Source: Prevotella sp.
GTDB taxonomy: Bacteria > Bacteroidota > Bacteroidia > Bacteroidales > Bacteroidaceae
DNA: 46,690 nucleotides
Reading direction: 5' to 3'
NCBI GenBank assembly: GCA_017483805.1
Contig: JAFUUL010000010.1
Coordinates: 1 to 46,690 of the forward strand
The position numbers were made by a program, and so were the translations under genes. A model generated the notes under the pieces. That model was not told the DNA's origin. It made no database searches and worked only from the letters and a program-made list of their open reading frames with translations. Below, piece by piece: positions 39,871 through 46,690 of this stretch (position 1 is its first letter; each line of letters begins with the position of its first letter).

Positions 39871-42758
39871 TAAAGTTTCTGTTCCACCTCAATCTCAGTG
39901 AAGGTCTCGATGATGTCGCCCACCTGGATGTCGTTGAAGTTGACAAGTGAGATACCGCACTCCAGACCAGTGGCCACTTCCTTGGCATCGTCCTTATAGC
40001 GTTTTAGGGCATCGATAGGAGCGGTGTGAACGACGATACCGTCGCGCACCACACGTGCCTTGTCCTTGTTGTGCACCTTGCCTTCGGTGACCAGACCACC
40101 AGCCACGGTGCCCACCTTCGAGATCTTGAAGACCTGCTTCACCTCGATCTCGCCAGTGACAATCTCCTTCTTCACCTTGTCGAGCATACCCTGCATGGTG
40201 CTCTTCACCTCGTCGATGGCATCGTAGATGATGCTGTAGGTGTTGATCTCCACACCCTCGCGCTCTGCCAGACGGCGAGCCTCACCGGAAGGACGCACCT
40301 GGAAGCCTACGATGATGGCATCAGAGGCTGAAGCCAGCATGACATCGTTCTCGCTGATCTGACCCACAGCCTTCGAGATGACGTTGACCTGCACCTTCTC
40401 GGTAGATAGTTTGATGAACGAGTCGCTCAGAGCCTCGATAGAACCGTCGGTGTCACCCTTGACGATGATGTTCAGTTCGTGGAACTCGCCCAAAGCGATA
40501 CGATGAGAAATGTCGTCGAGACCCAACGTCTTGGTGGTGCGGAGCGACTGCTCACGCTGCAACTGGGTGCGCTTGTTGGCAATCTCGCGGGCCTCCTGCT
40601 CCGACTCCATCACATGGAACGAGTCGCCAGCCGTAGGTGCTCCGTTGAGACCCAGGATGATGGCGGGCTCGGCAGGACCGGCCGTGTCGATGCGCTGGTT
40701 GCGCTCGTTGAACATGGCCTTGATCTTACCCCAGGCCGTACCGGCAATGACCACATCGCCTACACGCAGCGTACCATTGCTGACAAGGACGGTGCTGACA
40801 TAGCCGCGGCCCTTGTCAAGCGAACTCTCGATGATGCTGCCCGTAGCCTTGCGGTGGGGATTAGCCTTGAGGTCGAGCATCTCGGCCTCGAGGAGCACCT
40901 TCTCCAGCAGTTCGTCGACGCCGATGCCTTTCTTGGCACTGATCTCCTGACACTGGTACTTACCACCCCAGTCCTCAACGAGCAGGTTCATGTTGGCCAG
41001 GTCTTCGCGAATCTTGTCGGGATTGGCACCCGGTTTGTCTATCTTGTTGATGGCAAACACCATCGGCACGTTGGCAGCCTGGGCATGGGCAATGGCCTCC
41101 TTGGTGGTAGGCATCACCGAGTCATCGGCAGCCACGATGATGATGGCAATATCGGTGACCTGAGCACCACGGGCACGCATGGCGGTAAAGGCCTCGTGAC
41201 CAGGGGTGTCAAGGAAGGTAATCTGACGCCCATCCTTCAACTTCACGTTGTAGGCACCGATGTGCTGTGTGATACCACCGGCCTCACCGGCAATCACGTT
41301 GGTATTGCGGATATGGTCGAGCAGCGAGGTCTTACCATGGTCTACGTGACCCATCACGGTGACAATCGGAGCGCGGGTCAGCAGATCGTTCTCGTCGTCC
41401 TGCTCCTCGGTGATTGCCTCCTGAACCTCAGCACTGACATACTCGGTGGTGAAGCCAAACTCCTCAGCCACCAGATTGATGGTCTCGGCATTCAGGCGCT
41501 GGTTGATACTCACCATGATGCCGACAGCCATACAGGTGCCGATGACCTTGACGACAGGCACGTTCATCATCGTGGCCAACTCGCTGACAGTCACAAACTC
41601 GGTGAGTTTCAGTACCTTGCTCTGTGCGGCCTCTGCAGCCATTTCCTCGCTCAGACGCTCCTGGACGGCATCGCGCTTCTCCTTACGGTACTTGGCACCC
41701 TTCTTGTTCTGGGCTGTCTTCGAGGTCAGACGGGCCAGGGTCTCCTTGACCTGACGGGCCACATCCTCCTCGTTGGCCTCCAGCGGCCTGATGGTCTGCT
41801 GACGATTCTTCTTGTTCTTCTTGCCGCCCTGCTGGGGAGTAGCATCCTGGAAGTTCTGGTTGCCGCCCTTGTTCTTTTTCTTACCGCTACCCTGACTCGG
41901 CTGCTGTTGCTGCTGCTTGGCAGCCTCCTCGATGTCGACCTTGCCGGTACGGATGCGCTCACGCTTCTTCTTCTCACCATTAGGAGCCTGGGCGGAACGC
42001 TGCTGGGCAGCCTTCTCCTCGCGCTGTTTGCGCTTCTCCTCCTTGGTCTTTTTCTTCGGACGGGTGCTCTGGTTGAGCGTCGAGAGGTCGATCTTGCCCA
42101 GCACGTTGACCTTCGGGGCCAGTTTGGCCTCACTCTTCAGCGTGTAGATCTCGGGACCTCCTGCAGAGGCCGGCTGAGGCGTTTCTTCCTTTTCTGCCTC
42201 CACCTCATCATCATCCTCTTCGTCAATGGCATCAGCCTCTTCCTCGCCATCCTCATCGTCCTCCACCTCTAACGATGGCTCGACAACAGACTCGGCCTCA
42301 ACAACGGGTTCAGGTTTCTGCTCCTCCATCTCTTGGGCCACAGTCTCCGTTTCCACTGGAGCCGGACTTTCGGCAGTAGTCTCCGGCTCGGATTCGTTCT
42401 CTTCCTGACTGGCAGGCTTGACGGCAACCTTAGGCTTGCCTATGTTGTCCAGGTCTATCTTGCCAAGCGGTTTGAACTGCTGGCGCTGCTGCTCCAGGAG
42501 TTCCTCCGTTTGGGTCTTGACAGGCTTCTCGGGCTTCTTCTCCTTTTTCTTGGGGAAGAGTTTGTCGGCCTGGGTCTTCACCGCTTTGTCGCCACTGAAC
42601 TGCTGCACCAGAGCCTCATACTGCTCGTCAGAGATCTTGGTGTTGGTCGTGGCGTCATCGCGAATCTCGCCCAGACTGCTCTTCTTCTTCAGGAAATCAA
42701 CTGCCGTTTGAAGTCCTATATTCAGTTCTGTTAATACCTTATTTAATCTTACTCCCAT
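39870..42758 (-). CDS. infB: Translation initiation factor IF-2
   Basis: A 962-aa GTPase that brings initiator tRNA to the 30S subunit. A short IF2N-like domain (residues 1-55) is followed by a long low-complexity charged region (~70-380; Glu/Asp-rich, then Lys/Gln-rich). A second IF2N domain lies near 385-440, and the G-domain has GHVDHGKT (470-477), DTPGHEAF and NKID. Domains II-IV fill the rest. The long disordered N-terminus is typical of Bacteroidetes IF-2. It lies between nusA and sufB; a TTAACTCTTAATTC repeat fills the 39-bp gap to nusA. Confidence 0.97.
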   Translation of the reverse strand: MGVRLNKVLTELNIGLQTAVDFLKKKSSLGEIRDDATTNTKISDEQYEALVQQFSGDKAVKTQADKLFPKKKEKKPEKPVKTQTEELLEQQRQQFKPLGKIDLDNIGKPKVAVKPASQEENESEPETTAESPAPVETETVAQEMEEQKPEPVVEAESVVEPSLEVEDDEDGEEEADAIDEEDDDEVEAEKEETPQPASAGGPEIYTLKSEAKLAPKVNVLGKIDLSTLNQSTRPKKKTKEEKRKQREEKAAQQRSAQAPNGEKKKRERIRTGKVDIEEAAKQQQQQPSQGSGKKKNKGGNQNFQDATPQQGGKKNKKNRQQTIRPLEANEEDVARQVKETLARLTSKTAQNKKGAKYRKEKRDAVQERLSEEMAAEAAQSKVLKLTEFVTVSELATMMNVPVVKVIGTCMAVGIMVSINQRLNAETINLVAEEFGFTTEYVSAEVQEAITEEQDDENDLLTRAPIVTVMGHVDHGKTSLLDHIRNTNVIAGEAGGITQHIGAYNVKLKDGRQITFLDTPGHEAFTAMRARGAQVTDIAIIIVAADDSVMPTTKEAIAHAQAANVPMVFAINKIDKPGANPDKIREDLANMNLLVEDWGGKYQCQEISAKKGIGVDELLEKVLLEAEMLDLKANPHRKATGSIIESSLDKGRGYVSTVLVSNGTLRVGDVVIAGTAWGKIKAMFNERNQRIDTAGPAEPAIILGLNGAPTAGDSFHVMESEQEAREIANKRTQLQREQSLRTTKTLGLDDISHRIALGEFHELNIIVKGDTDGSIEALSDSFIKLSTEKVQVNVISKAVGQISENDVMLASASDAIIVGFQVRPSGEARRLAEREGVEINTYSIIYDAIDEVKSTMQGMLDKVKKEIVTGEIEVKQVFKISKVGTVAGGLVTEGKVHNKDKARVVRDGIVVHTAPIDALKRYKDDAKEVATGLECGISLVNFNDIQVGDIIETFTEIEVEQKL

Positions 42759-42797
42759 TAACTCTCAATTCTTAATTCTTAACTCTTAATTCTTAAC

Positions 42798-44057
42798 TCA
42801 TTCGAACTCGGCCTTGAGCACTTCGAGCAGATGATCGACGGTCTCTTCCTCCAGGTCGGCCTTCTCGATGAGCAGTTCGCGGGGAGCGCTCAGCACTTCC
42901 TTGGCGGTGTCGTAGCCCAGAGCCTTGATGGCATCGATGACCCACTGGTCGATTTCGTCGCTGAATTCGTCGAGATAGATATCCTCATCGTTCTCGCCTT
43001 CGTTGACCACACGGAACACGTCGATGGTGTGCTCCGTCAGCATAGAGGCCAACTTGATGTTCATACCGCCTTTACCGATAGCCAGGCTCACCTCCTCAGG
43101 CTGCAGGTAAACCTCAGCCTTGTGGTTCTCCTCGTCGAGGGTGATGCTGGTCACCTTGGCGGGAGAGAGAGCACGCTGGATGAAGAGTTGGATGTTGCTG
43201 GTGTAGTTGATGACATCGATATTCTCATTCTGCAACTCACGCACAATGCCGTGCACACGGCTACCTTTCACACCGACACAGGCTCCTACAGGATCAATGC
43301 GATCGTCGAAACTTTCCACAGCCACCTTGGCACGCTCACCAGGCATACGGGCCACCTTGCGGATGGCAATCAGACCGTCGGCAATTTCGGGCACCTCAGC
43401 CTCCAGCAGGCGCTTGAGGAATTCGGGGCTGGTGCGGGAGAGCATGATGCGCGGGTTGTTGTTCTCATTGTTCACCTCCTTCACAACGGCACGCACGGTC
43501 TCGCCCTTGCGATAGGTGTCGGAAGGAATCTGGTCACCCTTCATCAGGTGCAACTCATTGCCCTCGTCGTCCATCAGCAACACCTCGCGCTTCCAGATCT
43601 GGTAAACCTCACCACTGACGATGGTGCCGACTTTGTCCTTATACTTCTGGTAGAGGGCATCGTGGTCAAGTTCCAGAATCTTTGAAGCCAGCGTCTGGCG
43701 CAGGTTCAGGATAGCACGGCGGCCAAACTTCGTGAAGTCGACGGCCTCGCTCACTTCCTCACCCACCTCATAGTCGGGCTCAATCTTCTGGGCTTCGGTC
43801 AGGGAGATCTCCTTGTTTTCGTCCTTCACCTCGCCGTCTTCCACAACCACGCGGTTGCGATGAATCTCAAAGTCACCCTTGTCAGGGTTTACAATCACGT
43901 CGAAGTTCTCGTCGCTGCCAAACATCTTGGCCAGCACGTTGCGGAAACTCTCCTCCAGCACGCTCACCAGTGTGGTGCGATCGATGTTCTTCGTCTCTTT
44001 GAACTCCTGAAAGGTCTCAAACATACTGGGACCTTTCGCTTCTTTCCTTGTTGCCAT
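42798..44057 (-). CDS. nusA: Transcription termination/antitermination factor NusA
   Basis: 419 aa. N-terminal RNA-polymerase-binding domain (~20-130), S1 domain (~140-205, 'GTIVSGEVYQIWKREVLL') and two KH domains ('DPVGACVGVKGSRVHGIVREL' and 'VSLAIGKGGMNIKLAS'), then an acidic C-terminal helical region. It binds polymerase and nascent RNA to modulate pausing, termination and antitermination. This is relevant to the attenuator-like leaders at both ends of the 29-kb interval, although no direct link is shown. The order rimP-nusA-infB is the classic one. Confidence 0.97.
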   Translation of the reverse strand: MATRKEAKGPSMFETFQEFKETKNIDRTTLVSVLEESFRNVLAKMFGSDENFDVIVNPDKGDFEIHRNRVVVEDGEVKDENKEISLTEAQKIEPDYEVGEEVSEAVDFTKFGRRAILNLRQTLASKILELDHDALYQKYKDKVGTIVSGEVYQIWKREVLLMDDEGNELHLMKGDQIPSDTYRKGETVRAVVKEVNNENNNPRIMLSRTSPEFLKRLLEAEVPEIADGLIAIRKVARMPGERAKVAVESFDDRIDPVGACVGVKGSRVHGIVRELQNENIDVINYTSNIQLFIQRALSPAKVTSITLDEENHKAEVYLQPEEVSLAIGKGGMNIKLASMLTEHTIDVFRVVNEGENDEDIYLDEFSDEIDQWVIDAIKALGYDTAKEVLSAPRELLIEKADLEEETVDHLLEVLKAEFE

Positions 44058-44085
44058 TTGATATTTTTGTTTTTTTACTTGTTTC

Positions 44086-44556
44086 CTACTTGAAGTTCAG
44101 CACATATTTCGTCGACTTCACCTCGTCCATCGAGAACTGCTTGTCGACATCCACCTTCACAGGGCGCTTCTTGCCCTCAGGGATCTGCTTCTCCTGAGTA
44201 GCCACCGTAAACAGACGGCCTTCCACCTGCTTCAGCATGCCAGTAGTCTTTTTTCCATCGGCATCAATCACTTCGACATCGTCGCCCACGTGGTTCACAT
44301 ACTGCTGTTCCACCTTGAACGGCTGGCCGAGTCCTGCCGAACCTACCTCCAATTCATAGTCGCCCAGTTCGTCGCCCAACTGCTCCTGCAGGAAGCGGCT
44401 CAACTCGGCACAGTCTTCAATCCACACCCCGTCGGCATGGTCGATCTCGATGACGATTCTGTCGTCATCACTCATCTCGATGTCTACCAGGAAGTAGTCG
44501 CCCTTTTGTTGCAACCACTTCTCTACCAATTCTTTTACTGTCTCTTTCGTTATCAT
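44086..44556 (-). CDS. rimP: Ribosome maturation factor RimP
   Basis: 156 aa, needed for 30S subunit maturation. The N-terminal alpha/beta domain contains 'DDRIVIEIDHADGVWIEDCAELSRFL' and 'YELEVGSAGLGQPFKVEQQYVNHVGDDVEV', followed by the small SH3-like C-terminal domain. It is first in rimP-nusA-infB-sufB-sufC-sufD and has a strong promoter (44620-44652). Confidence 0.93.
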   Translation of the reverse strand: MITKETVKELVEKWLQQKGDYFLVDIEMSDDDRIVIEIDHADGVWIEDCAELSRFLQEQLGDELGDYELEVGSAGLGQPFKVEQQYVNHVGDDVEVIDADGKKTTGMLKQVEGRLFTVATQEKQIPEGKKRPVKVDVDKQFSMDEVKSTKYVLNFK

Positions 44557-44619
44557 TCTAACGTCATTTTATAAAGAAATGAGGAGCCTCGGAGAAGCCC
44601 CTCATTCCACTGAACGGGT

Positions 44620-44652
44620 GCAAAGGTACTACTTTTCCCCGAACTGTGCAAA
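44620..44652 (-). promoter_or_regulatory. Promoter of the rimP-nusA-infB-suf operon
   Basis: On the minus strand TTTG (44652-44649), exactly 20 nt, then TACCTTTGC (44628-44620), a full match to the Bacteroidetes consensus. The leader of ~60 nt contains a GAGG...CCTC hairpin before the ATG at 44556. Confidence 0.85.
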
Positions 44653-44693
44653 TTTTTTGCAGATTATTTGCATATCATGCCCTGTGGCACCAC

Positions 44694-46352
44694 CTATTTC
44701 ACGGGCTGAAGCACCTTCTGATATTCTTCGGGCGACTTCAGCAGACGCTCTGCCTCCTTCATCTGCTTGTCGTAGTAGAGACCGGCCTCGGTGGCTCCCG
44801 CCTGATAGTAGTAGGCTGCCACGATGGAGAGTTCCAGCATCTGCTGAACGATGTCGCGACTCTTGTCCAGGTCAGTTGCCACGTCGTGTTCCAACTTCTT
44901 GGCCAGTTCGTCGAAAGTGTCCTTGGCCTGATCGTAGTACCCCTCAAACTTGGCGGTCTTGATCAGGTCGTTCAGTTGCTTCTTACTCAGCGGGTCATAG
45001 GTAAAGCCACTCTCCACCACCCGTTGGCGGAACTGCTGCCAGTCCTGCTCCGTCAGGTGGAAGTCGCGGGCTGGGGCAATCGTGGGATGACTGTCTATGT
45101 AGTCCACCACATAATCGAACATCACCTCCGTAGAGTCCACGGCACTGCCGGACAGGTAATAGGCAATGTTCGACATCGTGTCGTTCTTCAGTTCCACATC
45201 TGGTTTGATGCCTCCACCATCGCGCACCTCCCTGCCATTGCGGGTATGGAAGACATTCGTCAGCGAGTCGGCAATGCGTTCTTTCTGTCCGCGCTTGTAG
45301 TTCACGGCCTGAATACAGCGACCGCTGGGGATATAGTAGTGTGAGGTCGTAATCTTCACATTCGTGTTGTAGGGCAAATCGAGAGGCACCTGCACCAAGC
45401 CTTTTCCATACGTGCGCGAACCTAATATTATTGCACGGTCCAGATCCTGCAGCGCACCACTGGTGATCTCGCTGGCCGAAGCCGACTCGCCATTCACCAG
45501 CACCACCATAGGCATCAGCGTGTCCACAGGCTCCAGACGAGTCTTATACGTACGGTTGGCCTGTTTCACCTTGCCTCGGTTCTCCACGACGGTCTCGCCC
45601 TGCGGTACCCAGATATTCACAATGTCTACGGCCTCCATCTCCGAGCCGCCGCCATTGCCGCGAAGGTCGAAGACGAGCCCCTTGGCCCCCTGCTTCTTCA
45701 GGTCTACAAAGGCACGGCGCACCTCCAGCGCACAACCCTCGGTAAACTGATTCAGACAGATATAGCCGATAGAGTCGGGGCGCATTCCCCAGTAGGGCAG
45801 TTCGGGCAGTTTGATGTTCCTGCGTGTTATCTTGAACTTCATCTCTTTGCCAGTTGAAGGACGCTTTATCTTCAACACGAAACTCGTACCTGCATCGCCG
45901 CGCAGATGACTGCTCACATAGTTCACCTGCTTGTCAATCATCACAGTGTCATCGATGCTCAGGATAATGTCTCCCTTCCGCAACCCAGCCTCTGCGGCAG
46001 GCATACCCTGGTAGGGCTCATCAATGACCACCCGCTTCAACTTCTGATGGTACTTCACCAGAGCACCGATGCCTGCATATTTGCCCGTCAGCATCATCTG
46101 GAGCGTCTTGGTCTCACCTTCTGGATAGTATTCCGTGTATGGGTCCAGCGAGTCCAGCATCCCGTTGATGGCAGCCGTCATCGTCTGCCGGGCGTTCAGC
46201 GTGTCCACATAGAAAAGGTTCAGGTTACTATAGAGGGCATTGAAGATATCGAGGTTCTTCCCCACCTCCAGATTATGGTTCTGCCCCAATGCCGTAACAG
46301 GCATCAGAAGCATTGCCAGCACGGCCATTCGGATTTGTCGCATCATAGTCAT
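44694..46352 (-). CDS. S41-family C-terminal-processing peptidase (CtpA-like)
   Basis: A 552-aa exported serine protease. The signal peptide is MTMMRQIRMAVLAMLLMPVTALG; starts at the third or fourth codon are possible. A helical N-terminal region carries 'SLDPYTEYYPEGETKTLQ', and a PDZ domain (~87-170) carries 'GMPAAEAGLRKGDIILSIDD'. The S41 core has 'GLVFDLRGNGGGSEMEAVDI', NGESASASEITSGA (catalytic Ser292) and SRTYGKGLVQ (Lys317), a Ser-Lys dyad. A ~150-residue helical C-terminus follows. It cleaves periplasmic proteins near their C-termini. It is divergent from the tRNA-Asn gene and upstream of the rimP operon, each with its own promoter. Confidence 0.93.
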   Translation of the reverse strand: MTMMRQIRMAVLAMLLMPVTALGQNHNLEVGKNLDIFNALYSNLNLFYVDTLNARQTMTAAINGMLDSLDPYTEYYPEGETKTLQMMLTGKYAGIGALVKYHQKLKRVVIDEPYQGMPAAEAGLRKGDIILSIDDTVMIDKQVNYVSSHLRGDAGTSFVLKIKRPSTGKEMKFKITRRNIKLPELPYWGMRPDSIGYICLNQFTEGCALEVRRAFVDLKKQGAKGLVFDLRGNGGGSEMEAVDIVNIWVPQGETVVENRGKVKQANRTYKTRLEPVDTLMPMVVLVNGESASASEITSGALQDLDRAIILGSRTYGKGLVQVPLDLPYNTNVKITTSHYYIPSGRCIQAVNYKRGQKERIADSLTNVFHTRNGREVRDGGGIKPDVELKNDTMSNIAYYLSGSAVDSTEVMFDYVVDYIDSHPTIAPARDFHLTEQDWQQFRQRVVESGFTYDPLSKKQLNDLIKTAKFEGYYDQAKDTFDELAKKLEHDVATDLDKSRDIVQQMLELSIVAAYYYQAGATEAGLYYDKQMKEAERLLKSPEEYQKVLQPVK

Positions 46353-46376
46353 CTGTCGTTTTTATTCTTTTCGACT

Positions 46377-46385
46377 GCAAAATTA
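46377..46385 (-). promoter_or_regulatory. -7 box of the S41 peptidase promoter
   Basis: On the minus strand TAATTTTGC, 24 bases before the ATG at 46352. The -33 region is T-rich (GCGTTTTTTCG) without an exact TTTG. Confidence 0.6.
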
Positions 46386-46466
46386 AAGCATTATCCTCGA
46401 AAAAACGCTCTTTTTGCCGACTTTTTACAAAAAAATCGCTTTTCCTTGAAAATTTTCCCCAAAAAG

Positions 46467-46498
46467 TTTGCATATTTCCAAAAAACGCATTACCTTTG
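46467..46498 (+). promoter_or_regulatory. Promoter of tRNA-Asn
   Basis: TTTG (46467-46470), a 20-nt spacer and TACCTTTG (46491-46498), an exact Bacteroidetes consensus. The tRNA begins ~20 bases after the predicted start site. Confidence 0.9.
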
Positions 46499-46519
46499 CA
46501 CCCGCAAACAGCAAAACCT

Positions 46520-46593
46520 GCTTCAGTAGCTCAGTTGGTTAGAGCACCTGACTGTTAATCAGGGGGTCGTTGGTTCAAGCCCATCCTGAAGCG
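46520..46593 (+). tRNA. tRNA-Asn (anticodon GTT)
   Basis: A 74-nt cloverleaf: acceptor GCTTCAG/CTGAAGC (46520-46526/46586-46592), D-stem GCTC/GAGC, anticodon stem CCTGA/TCAGG with loop CTGTTAA (anticodon GTT), and T-arm GTTGG-TTCAAGC-CCATC with one T-T mismatch. The discriminator is G and CCA is not encoded. Confidence 0.96.
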
Positions 46594-46626
46594 CAAAAAT
46601 CAAAATCACTGCATAGCACTGCTAAT

Positions 46627-46661
46627 CAAGGAGTTAGAGAGAATCTAACTCCTTGTTGTTT
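46627..46661 (+). terminator. tRNA-Asn terminator
   Basis: CAAGGAGTTAGA (46627-46638) and TCTAACTCCTTG (46644-46655) form a 12-bp stem with a 5-nt loop, followed by TTGTTTTTA. Confidence 0.88.
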
Positions 46662-46690
46662 TTATATAGATTTCAAATTTGTAGCCAATT

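Overview
The window looks like a chromosomal segment of a Prevotella-like member of the Bacteroidales. The evidence is the repeated Bacteroidetes promoter pattern TTTG-N19/20-TAnnTTTGC (for example upstream of the tRNA-Asn gene and of rimP), the rimP-nusA-infB order, a sufBCD/sufS Fe-S system, a PorT homologue of the type IX secretion system (T9SS), and secreted proteins that end in a Gly-(Ile/Leu)-Tyr-Ile...Gly-Lys-Lys...Lys tail. The genus assignment is an inference; there is no rRNA in the window.

Layout. Positions 1-4.0 kb and 29.1-24.4 kb carry two copies of one cassette in inverted orientation. Each copy has a promoter, a long leader that looks like structured RNA with an internal terminator-like hairpin, a very large secreted Ig-like/MBG-type repeat protein, and a 40-51 aa peptide with a shared (K)EYMxPExDVxE...LxAGS pattern. 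The leader and signal-peptide DNA are nearly identical in the two copies, while the protein bodies differ. Inside these arms lies a second inverted pair (5.13-5.26 kb and 24.39-24.53 kb). This is the 3' flank of an Rpn-family (PD-(D/E)XK) nuclease gene, intact on the right and reduced to its last ~20 codons on the left.

Between the arms is a GC-rich cell-envelope locus. LicD1-LicD2-sugar kinase (5.8-8.2 kb, plus strand) converges on a long minus-strand operon: miaB, an MsbA-like exporter, an LTA-synthase-like transferase, UDP-galactopyranose mutase, an LpxL-like acyltransferase, a galactofuranosyltransferase-like protein and two glycosyltransferases. The set points to a galactofuranose-containing, probably phospho-decorated lipopolysaccharide. 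It is followed by a YitT-family membrane protein, a DUF2207 protein with LemA, PorT and an 8-Cys ferredoxin.

From 29.2 kb the content is housekeeping: sufS-rnhB-DUF4923 lipoprotein-gpmI (minus), a secreted GH27 alpha-galactosidase-like enzyme with NPCBM domains (plus), then rimP-nusA-infB-sufB-sufC-sufD (minus), an S41 C-terminal-processing protease and a tRNA-Asn. Short palindromic elements have entered several of these genes in frame (miaB, rnhB/sufS, sufS, sufD). The best candidate for an undescribed system is the duplicated RNA leader / MBG-repeat protein / small-peptide cassette.
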